Shown: in pieces, positions 6,368 through 13,102 of the stretch
Numbering within the stretch: position 1 is the first letter of the stretch
How the letters are laid out: the number at the start of each line of letters is the position of its first letter
Virus record (IMG/VR): IMGVR_UViG_3300025778_000077
Span: 1-24,588 of that record
From: a virus
Length of the DNA stretch: 24,588 nt
Strand: one strand, 5' to 3'
Position numbers and translations under genes: made by a program
The notes under the pieces: generated by a model
Told to the model about the DNA's origin: nothing
Databases searched by the model: none
Seen by the model: only the letters and a program-made list of their open reading frames with translations

Positions 6368-7171
6368 ATGGCTACGATTTCTCAAACTGGCGTTGTCTGG
6401 GATTCAATTACCAAGAATGGCAAGTATGAGCCGTTCCAACTTCAGGTTTCGCGTGGTCAAATTACCAACCATGCACCTCAAAATATTTTTGGTTATGGTA
6501 CAACGCCGGCAACGGCTAACTTGTTCCGCACCGTTTGGGAAAACATGGGTACAACGGAATATGTATTTCCATCCTCTGCAACCACAATGACGTTGGCAGG
6601 TGGTTCGGGTGATACTGCGACCATTACGATTGTTGGTCTTGATTCTGGTTACAATGTAATTTCCGAAAATGTCGTTCTAAATGGCGCAACGGGTGTAACA
6701 ACGACTAATTCTTACCTTCGCATCAATAGTATGTTTGTTTCCGCTGGTAGCGCGACGAACCCTGCAAACGTGGTTACACTTACCAATGGCGGTGTGACGT
6801 ATGCTCAAATTAACACGGGCGTATTTAACGGCACGACGAGCAGCTTAGGCGCAACGCAGATGGCTGTGTTTACGGTTCCTGCAGGTTATACGTTCTACGG
6901 TTGGCGTTATGGCGCTTATTCATCGTTTAACGGTAACAGCGCAAACTACACAACATATCGTGCAATTACCAACTCCGCAGCTGGCGTTCAAAAACTGATT
7001 GTGCAGACGCCATTTAATACAAACTATGCAATTCAGCGTGAGTTTCCGTTCCCATATTCTGAAAAAACGGACTTGCGTTTCCAAATTGCTCCAAGCGCGG
7101 CTGCGGCTGCAACGGTAAGCATCAACATTGGTGGTGTTTTGATCGCTAACGATACCAATACCGTCTTCTAA
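6368..7171 (+). CDS. Beta-sandwich virion structural protein
   Basis: A 267-residue protein. Residues 36-70 (NIFGYGTTPATANLFRTVWE, TEYVFPSSATTMTL) lead into a beta domain with TATITIVGLDSGYNVISENV (83-102), LRINSMFVSAG and GGVTYAQINTG. The C-terminal half has MAVFTVPAGYTFYGWRYGAY and an IQREFPFPYSEKTDLRFQI segment, typical of virion beta domains. I recognise the VGLD...ENVVLNG / YxRINxM / VPAGxTFYGW pattern from structural proteins of marine and freshwater phages; the precise role is unknown. The start at 6368 is preceded by AAAAAAGG and follows the previous stop by 2 bases. Its central segment resembles residues 255-297 of the protein at 4246. Confidence 0.75.
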   Translation: MATISQTGVVWDSITKNGKYEPFQLQVSRGQITNHAPQNIFGYGTTPATANLFRTVWENMGTTEYVFPSSATTMTLAGGSGDTATITIVGLDSGYNVISENVVLNGATGVTTTNSYLRINSMFVSAGSATNPANVVTLTNGGVTYAQINTGVFNGTTSSLGATQMAVFTVPAGYTFYGWRYGAYSSFNGNSANYTTYRAITNSAAGVQKLIVQTPFNTNYAIQREFPFPYSEKTDLRFQIAPSAAAAATVSINIGGVLIANDTNTVF

Positions 7172-7182
7172 TAGGAGCCGTC

Positions 7183-8130
7183 ATGGCCACAAGCGGCACA
7201 TATGCTTACAATCCGTCGCTTGGCGATCTTACGATTTATGCCTATCAATTGTGTGGCATACGTCCAACAGAGCTGACGCAAGAACATATGTCGGTTGCCA
7301 GAACGGCAACCAATATGTTGCTTGCGTCATGGTCAAATAAAGGCGTCAATCTTTGGGCGGTGGATCTTCAATCGGTTAATTTTAACCAAACGCCGGCAAC
7401 TTTGACGGCTTCTGGGACCGGATCCACGGTAACTTTGACGTATAGTACGCCAAATACGCCTATTTATCCGGTTGGCAGCTCAATTACCGTGTCCGGCATT
7501 ACGCCTACTGGCTATAATGGCACTTATACGGTTACGGCGTCGGCCAATGGTACTGTTTCGTATGCCGGAACAACGACTGGCGCCCAAACGGTTGCCGGAA
7601 CGATCTCAACTTCTGTTCCAACGCCAAGTTATTCGGTTGATCCAAGCACTGTTGTTATTCTTGATGCGTATTGCGAGACAACAACCAACTCGGCGCAACC
7701 AATTGATCGTATTATTTTGCCTGTTTCGCGTACTGAATACGCTTCTTATCCCAATAAATATCAAACTGGTTTTCCAACGACGTTTTGGTTTGATCGTTTG
7801 ATTAGTGCGTCACGGTCTACCGGCTCGCCTGGTCCGTCTGTTACGCTTTGGCCGTCGCCAGATGGTACTTCATCGCAATTGTTGAAGTATTATCGTGTTC
7901 GGCAGCTTCAAGATTCTAACCTGTCAAATGGTCAAACGGTTGATATGCCTTATCTCTGGTTTGATGCGTTTGCTTACAATCTTGCTGTTCGATTGGCTCA
8001 GATATGGGCGCCGCAACTTATAGTTGGTTTGAAACCAATGGCTGATGAAGCCTATATGATTGCAGCGGATCAGAACGTAGAAACAGCTCAACAATACATT
8101 TCGCCGCAAATAGCCGGCTATTTTAGGTAA
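7183..8130 (+). CDS. P22 gp4-like head-tail adaptor with an inserted Ig-like module
   Basis: A 315-residue protein of the podovirus head-to-tail adaptor type (P22 gp4-like, packaged-DNA stabilisation), which binds below the portal and forms a ring. The N-terminal helices (LTIYAYQLCGIRPTELTQEH, ATNMLLASWSNKGVNLWAVD) and the C-terminal half (IDRIILPVSRTEYASYPNKY, GFPTTFWFDRL, VTLWPSPDGTSSQLLKYYRV, then DMPYLWFDAFAYNLAVRLA) match the family strongly. Between them, residues about 70-147 are an extra beta module that splits the usual LWAV(D/E)LQ...YSV.P.TVVILDAY continuity. AGGAG lies 7 bases before the ATG. A second, shorter adaptor is encoded at 19815-20525. Confidence 0.8.
   Translation: MATSGTYAYNPSLGDLTIYAYQLCGIRPTELTQEHMSVARTATNMLLASWSNKGVNLWAVDLQSVNFNQTPATLTASGTGSTVTLTYSTPNTPIYPVGSSITVSGITPTGYNGTYTVTASANGTVSYAGTTTGAQTVAGTISTSVPTPSYSVDPSTVVILDAYCETTTNSAQPIDRIILPVSRTEYASYPNKYQTGFPTTFWFDRLISASRSTGSPGPSVTLWPSPDGTSSQLLKYYRVRQLQDSNLSNGQTVDMPYLWFDAFAYNLAVRLAQIWAPQLIVGLKPMADEAYMIAADQNVETAQQYISPQIAGYFR
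7390..7623 (+). other. Inserted Ig-like beta module inside the adaptor gene
   Basis: It codes residues about 70-147 of the adaptor: STVTLTYSTPNTPIYPVGSS, ITVSGITPTGYNGTYTVTAS and a TTGAQTVAG ending. The VGSxITVSGxTPTGYNGTYTVT signature is a small module I recognise from many phage structural proteins. It lies between two parts that are adjacent in ordinary family members. Boundaries are approximate. Confidence 0.65.
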
Positions 8131-8135
8131 AAATC

Positions 8136-8876
8136 ATGGCGTATGCGTCGACTTCGGGCAGAGCCAGAACAAGTATTAAAAACCCACAAGCGTTTGCTAT
8201 ATGCGACCGTTGCGGTTTTTTGTACAATCATGTCCAGCTCAAATGGCAGTTTGATTACGCCGGCGCCGGTTTAATCAATAAACGTATTTTGGTGTGCAAT
8301 CCTTGTTACGATACGCCACAAGCCCAATTGCGTTCAATTGTTATTCCGTCGGATCCTACACCAATCCAAAATCCTCGCGTTCAAGATTATTATGCGGCCG
8401 AAACAACGACGATTGCAGTGTCTCAGGGCGCACAAACGGATCCTTTGACGGGTATTCCAATATATCCAACGGTTAGTTTGATTAACCAAGACGGTTCTAC
8501 GCCGACAACTCAGCCAATAGGTCCGCCTACAGGCTTGGATCAGAACGCCGTACAACCACAATTCTTGTCGACCGCATACCGCGTGAACGTCAATCCAACT
8601 TCTGTTTTAGGAAACGGGACGAGCACGGTCACGGTTAATTGTTCATCGCCGCATGGTTTGTCTACTAATGCACAAGTTTCGGTTGAAGGGCTGTCTCAAA
8701 ATGCCGCTAACGGGATGTACAGCGTTACAGTAACCACCGCCACGCAATTCACTTATCAAACGAATAGTGCTATACCATCGGGTAATCTGCTTCAGGGTAC
8801 GACGCTCATTGTCACCGCTCTGGTAGGACTGCCTTATGGCTACACTCAGATACCATTAACTGGGCCGATAACATGA
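8136..8876 (+). CDS. Zinc-ribbon virion protein with a C-terminal beta module
   Basis: A 246-residue protein. Residues 22-58 hold two CxxC pairs (Cys23, Cys26, Cys54 and Cys57: ICDRCGF ... LVCNPCYD) spaced like a zinc ribbon, followed by a TPQAQLRSIVIPSDPTPIQN segment. I recognise CDRCGF...ILVCxxCYDTPQ...PxDPxPIxNPR as a conserved phage structural family of unknown role. The C-terminal part (about 157-215) is a beta module: TSTVTVNCSSPHGLSTNAQV, SVEGLSQNAANGMYSVTVTT. Its stop overlaps the fibre start by four bases (ATGA). It probably lies in the neck or at fibre attachment, inferred from position between adaptor and fibre genes. The start lacks a strong Shine-Dalgarno (only AGG). Confidence 0.75.
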   Translation: MAYASTSGRARTSIKNPQAFAICDRCGFLYNHVQLKWQFDYAGAGLINKRILVCNPCYDTPQAQLRSIVIPSDPTPIQNPRVQDYYAAETTTIAVSQGAQTDPLTGIPIYPTVSLINQDGSTPTTQPIGPPTGLDQNAVQPQFLSTAYRVNVNPTSVLGNGTSTVTVNCSSPHGLSTNAQVSVEGLSQNAANGMYSVTVTTATQFTYQTNSAIPSGNLLQGTTLIVTALVGLPYGYTQIPLTGPIT

Positions 8877-11800
8877 GCAACATTACCGTTACCAACCTCC
8901 CAGTTTTGACCTCTTTAAGCGGCACGGCACAGCTTATGGTTGTGCAAAACGGCGTGTCATCGAGCGCGACCGCACAACAGGTTGCCAATCTTAATGCAAA
9001 CGGCGGCACGGTAACGTCGATCACGGCGGCATCGCCACTGTCTGGTGGAACAATTACATCTACGGGTACAATTGGTCTCAACAGCAACAGCATCACAAAC
9101 AGCTATCTCAGCACGATGCCAGCGGGGACGATTAAGGGTAACAACTCTGGCAGCACGGCGCAGCCACAGGATCTTACTGCGGCGCAAGTATTGGCGCTCA
9201 TTGGAGGTGGCACGGTTTCCCTGATTAATACTGGGCAGGGATTGCAAGGTGGCCCGATTACAACCACTGGTTCTATTTCCATTGCAAATACAGGCGTTAC
9301 GGCAGGAACATATGGTTCCGCAACTGCTGTTCCTCAGATTGCAATTAACGCACAGGGACAGATAACGTCTGCTTCTCGCGTCAATATTTTGATTCCAACG
9401 AGTCAAATTACTGGCCTTGGAACGATGGCAACGCAGAATGCTAATGCCGTTGCTATTACGGGCGGAACGATTGATCAAACAACGATTGGTGGAACAACTG
9501 CTGCGGCGGGTACGTTTACCAATCTTACTGCCACTGGCACGGTTTCAATCGGCACTATTTCTTCCGGCACATGGCAAGGTACGCCTATTGCGGTTGCTTA
9601 CGGCGGCACGGGCGCTACATCGGCATCGGCTGCGCGTACTAACCTTTCTGCGGCGCAATCTGGCGCGAACAGCGACATTACATCCCTTTCCGGCTTAACC
9701 ACGCCATTGTCTGAAACTCAGGGCGGAACAGGCTATGGATCGTATACGACGGGTGACATTCTTTATGCTTCGTCATCTACCACCTTGGCCCGTCTTAATG
9801 ACGTGGCTACTGGCAATGCTCTTATTTCTGGAGGGGTCGGTGTTGCTCCGTCTTATGGTAAGATTGGCCTTACTACGCATGTAAGCGGCACATTACCTGT
9901 TGCCAATGGCGGTACGGGTGCAACCACACTGACAGGCTATCTTGTTGGTAACGGCACAAGTGCATTTACGGCTGTGTCTACAATTCCTAACGCCGGGTTA
10001 ACCAATTCATCCATTACGATTGGTTCAACGTCTATTGCTTTGGGCGCTTCAACGTCCACGTTGTCAGGTTTGACAACAGTAACGGTTACGCAAGACCCAA
10101 CCGCATCGTTGCAATTGTCCACCAAACAGTATGTTGATAACCAAGTTGCTACGGTTAGTAATACAACCTTCCATACGGCTTCTGCGGCGGCTACTACGGC
10201 CAACTTGACCGCCACTTATAACAACGGGACGGCGGGTGTTGGTGCTACGCTTACCAATAGTGGCGCACAAGCCGCTTTTGCCGTTGACGGTTATACCGCC
10301 TCATTAAATGACCGTATCCTTGTTAAAGACCAAACCACGGGCGCACAAAACGGTATTTACACCGTCACAACGCTTGGTTCTGGCTCAACCAACTGGGTGC
10401 TTACCCGTGCAACTGACTTTAACACGGTTGGCACTGGCCCTAATTTTATTGAGACGGGTGCTTCTACGTTTATTAACGGCGGCACGACATGGGGTTCAAC
10501 CTCATGGGTTATGAACACGACTGGCACGATTACGGTTGGTACAACGGCTCTTGTTTGGGTGCAGACATCTTCTTCCGGCAATATCACCGTATCCGCTCCA
10601 ATTACCAAGACGGGTAATACCATTGGTCTTGGCACGGTTGGCGTTGCAAACGGTGGAACTGGCCTGACTACGCTGACTGCGTATGGTTTGCTTTATGCCG
10701 CAAGCACGTCATCCGTGGGCCAGATATCGCCATCCACTTCAGGTTATCCGTTGCTATCCACGGGCGCTTCAACGGCCCCTGCGTTTGGTCAGTTGGCTCT
10801 TGGCGGCGCAGGTGTCACTGGCACACTGGGTGTTACAAATGGCGGTACAGGTACTTCAACGGCATTTACCACTGGCTCTGTCGTGTTTGCGGGTGCATCC
10901 GGCGTCTACAGCCAAAACAACGCCAAGTTCTTCTGGGATAACACCAATAACCGTTTGGGCGTTAACACGGCCACGCCACAGACGCAGTTGACGGTTGTTT
11001 CCAATACGCAAACAACCACGCCTTCTGCTGCTCTTCCAGCGGGTACTGACTTATATATTGTTGGCGCAAACGCCGCTAACACCCGTATTACGCAAGATGC
11101 TTATGGAACTGGCGCTTACGGTGCATATACGGTACGATCAGCCCGTGGTACGGCGGCTTCTCCAACGGCATCGCAATCAGGCGACTTCTTAGCGCAGTTT
11201 ACTGCCCGTGGTTATGGCGCAACTGGATTTGCTACAGCATCTACAGGTTATCTTGCGATTACTGCTGCTGAAAACTTCACGGATACGGCGCAAGGAACAT
11301 ACGCATCTATCTTTACGACTGCTACAGGCGGTAACTCTGCGACTGAAGCCTTCCGTTTTGGCCCTGCGGGTCAGTTAGGCATTGGTGGCGCTACATACGG
11401 CACGTCCGGTCAGTTCTTAACGTCTGGTGGCGCATCTGCCGCCCCATCGTGGACAACGGTTACGCTTGCAACCCTTGGCGGCGTGGTTCCTGTGGCCTCT
11501 GGCGGCACGAACATTACGTCCTACACAGTGGGCGATCTTTTGTACGCCTCCGCCTCCACAACGCTGTCCAAACTGGCTGACGTTGCTACCGGATCAGTCC
11601 TTGTGTCGGGTGGCGTTGGTGTCGCTCCTGCATGGTCTAATTCGCCTACCGTTACGGCTTTGACGACGGGCAGCATTAGCAATAGCGGTAACACGACCAA
11701 TACGGGTACGGGTTCGCGCTTCTTGGCTGACTTTACTAATGCCACGATTACGAACCGTCTGGCTTTCCAAACAAGCACGACCAACAGCACAACGGGCATT

Positions 11801-13102
11801 TATGCTCTGCCTAACGGCACATCCACGGCTGCTTCTTGGCAAGCGACCAATGCCGCTGATCCTACCAACGCATCCAAGATTTTGATTGCGACGAACGGTT
11901 CCACGGACGTTCAGTTGGTGTCTGGCATTAACGGCACGGGTACGTATTTGCCGCTTTCGTTCTACACAAACGGCTCTGGTCAGTTTGCCATTAATACGTC
12001 GGGCGCTTGGGGTATTGGCTCTGTTGCTGGGGCAACTGTAAATTATGGAACATCTGGTCAGGTGTTTACATCTGGTGGTTCTTCAGCACAGCCTTCTTGG
12101 TCAAATGTTAGCGGACTTGCCGTAACATCAATCAATTTTGGAACAACGGGTTTAACCCCGTCAACGGCAACGCAAGGTGCTGTAACGGTCGCCGGAACGC
12201 TTGTCGCAGCAAACGGCGGTACGGGACAATCTTCATATACAGTTGGTGATTTGCTTTATGCATCAACAACCACTGCATTGTCCAAATTAGCAGATGTTGC
12301 AACAGGCTCTGTTCTTGTTTCAGGTGGCGTTGGCGTTGCCCCTGCTTATTCCGCCACACCTACACTTACATCATTAACTGCTGCGGCCTATTACGGCGGC
12401 ACAGGAACTGGTTCAACGCTTACACTTCAGTCAACATCTGGCGTAGGTGCTACTGACAGCATTCTTATGAAGGTGGGCAATAACGGTGCTACCACAGCAT
12501 TGTCTATTGCATCAGGCGGTACGGTTACAATCGGTACACTTAACCTTACCAATGCCCTTGGAACTGCGTATGGCGGCACGGGCCTTACGGGATTTACCGC
12601 AGCCAATAATGCCATTTATTCCACATCTTCATCCGTATTAACGGCGGGTACGTTGCCCGTTTTGGCTGGCGGTACGGGCGTTACAACATCTACGGGAACG
12701 GGTTCTGTAGTTCTTTCTGCATCGCCAACATTTACCGGAACGCTTAATGCCGCTGCTATTACGGCTTCGGGTGCTATTACCGACTCCATTGGCAACGTCC
12801 GCACCATTGTACAAAACAGCCAGACGTCTGCTTATGTTCTTGTTGCAACGGACAACGGTAAATACATCTCCATCACAACAGGCGGTGTGACGGTTCCTGC
12901 ATCTATTTTCTCTGCGGGTCAAAACATTGTGATCTTCAACAACTCTGGTTCATCTCAGACCATTACACAGGGAACAAGCGTTACAATGACGTTGGCGGGT
13001 TCTGCCACAACAGGCAACCGCACATTAGCCCAATACGGTGTTGCAACGGTGCTTTGCACAGGCTCCAACACATTTGTCATTACAGGACAGGGGCTAACGT
13101 AA
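8873..13102 (+). CDS. Long tail fibre with GGTG repeats
   Basis: A 1409-residue fibre. The N-terminus (ITVTNLPVLTSLSGTAQLMV, VQNGVSSSATAQQVANL) resembles a virion-anchoring segment. Many NGGTG/YGGTG motifs follow, typical of phage tail fibres. A common inserted domain lies at about residues 409-570 (LSTKQYVDNQV; LNDRILVKDQTTGAQNGIYT; WVLTRATDFN), then a WDNTNNRLGVNTATP element (about 688) of the type seen at triple-helix junctions, tandem SYTVGDLLYAS repeats (residues 883 and 1121, an older copy at 290), and two YGTSGQ...TSGG modules. The C-terminal domain (TSAYVLVATDNGKYISITTG ... GNRTLAQYGVATVLCTG) is a likely receptor-binding tip. The start overlaps the previous stop (ATGA); its stop overlaps the next start (TAATG). 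It should bind the host surface. Confidence 0.85.
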   Translation: MSNITVTNLPVLTSLSGTAQLMVVQNGVSSSATAQQVANLNANGGTVTSITAASPLSGGTITSTGTIGLNSNSITNSYLSTMPAGTIKGNNSGSTAQPQDLTAAQVLALIGGGTVSLINTGQGLQGGPITTTGSISIANTGVTAGTYGSATAVPQIAINAQGQITSASRVNILIPTSQITGLGTMATQNANAVAITGGTIDQTTIGGTTAAAGTFTNLTATGTVSIGTISSGTWQGTPIAVAYGGTGATSASAARTNLSAAQSGANSDITSLSGLTTPLSETQGGTGYGSYTTGDILYASSSTTLARLNDVATGNALISGGVGVAPSYGKIGLTTHVSGTLPVANGGTGATTLTGYLVGNGTSAFTAVSTIPNAGLTNSSITIGSTSIALGASTSTLSGLTTVTVTQDPTASLQLSTKQYVDNQVATVSNTTFHTASAAATTANLTATYNNGTAGVGATLTNSGAQAAFAVDGYTASLNDRILVKDQTTGAQNGIYTVTTLGSGSTNWVLTRATDFNTVGTGPNFIETGASTFINGGTTWGSTSWVMNTTGTITVGTTALVWVQTSSSGNITVSAPITKTGNTIGLGTVGVANGGTGLTTLTAYGLLYAASTSSVGQISPSTSGYPLLSTGASTAPAFGQLALGGAGVTGTLGVTNGGTGTSTAFTTGSVVFAGASGVYSQNNAKFFWDNTNNRLGVNTATPQTQLTVVSNTQTTTPSAALPAGTDLYIVGANAANTRITQDAYGTGAYGAYTVRSARGTAASPTASQSGDFLAQFTARGYGATGFATASTGYLAITAAENFTDTAQGTYASIFTTATGGNSATEAFRFGPAGQLGIGGATYGTSGQFLTSGGASAAPSWTTVTLATLGGVVPVASGGTNITSYTVGDLLYASASTTLSKLADVATGSVLVSGGVGVAPAWSNSPTVTALTTGSISNSGNTTNTGTGSRFLADFTNATITNRLAFQTSTTNSTTGIYALPNGTSTAASWQATNAADPTNASKILIATNGSTDVQLVSGINGTGTYLPLSFYTNGSGQFAINTSGAWGIGSVAGATVNYGTSGQVFTSGGSSAQPSWSNVSGLAVTSINFGTTGLTPSTATQGAVTVAGTLVAANGGTGQSSYTVGDLLYASTTTALSKLADVATGSVLVSGGVGVAPAYSATPTLTSLTAAAYYGGTGTGSTLTLQSTSGVGATDSILMKVGNNGATTALSIASGGTVTIGTLNLTNALGTAYGGTGLTGFTAANNAIYSTSSSVLTAGTLPVLAGGTGVTTSTGTGSVVLSASPTFTGTLNAAAITASGAITDSIGNVRTIVQNSQTSAYVLVATDNGKYISITTGGVTVPASIFSAGQNIVIFNNSGSSQTITQGTSVTMTLAGSATTGNRTLAQYGVATVLCTGSNTFVITGQGLT
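9740..9853 (+). repeat. Fibre repeat, divergent copy 1
   Basis: It codes SYTTGDILYASSSTTLARLN plus a DVATGNALISGGVGVAPS ending, 38 codons from residue 290 of the fibre. It is the older relative of the copies at 11519 and 12233. Confidence 0.8.
11519..11632 (+). repeat. Fibre repeat, copy 2
   Basis: 38 codons from residue 883: SYTVGDLLYASASTTLSKLA followed by DVATGSVLVSGGVGVAPA. Compared with copy 3 it differs at only 3 residues but at 25 of the 35 codons coding an identical residue. Confidence 0.85.
12233..12346 (+). repeat. Fibre repeat, copy 3
   Basis: 38 codons from residue 1121: SYTVGDLLYASTTTALSKLA followed by DVATGSVLVSGGVGVAPA, spaced 714 bases from copy 2. The linked YGTSGQ module recurs at 11396 and 12044, 648 bases apart. 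Confidence 0.85.

Noticed and set aside
8957-9478. 173-residue frame on the - strand, rich in Arg, Cys and Asn
   Set aside because: A shadow of Ala/Thr/Gly codons in the fibre gene.
13054-13101. Earlier in-frame ATG for the glycine-rich adhesin
   Set aside because: It lies inside the fibre gene; the TAATG start at 13102 fits the pattern of neighbouring genes and has AGGGG upstream.
8873-13102. Diversity-generating retroelement target in the fibre tip
   Set aside because: No reverse transcriptase, template repeat or adenine-biased variable repeat is visible in the window.
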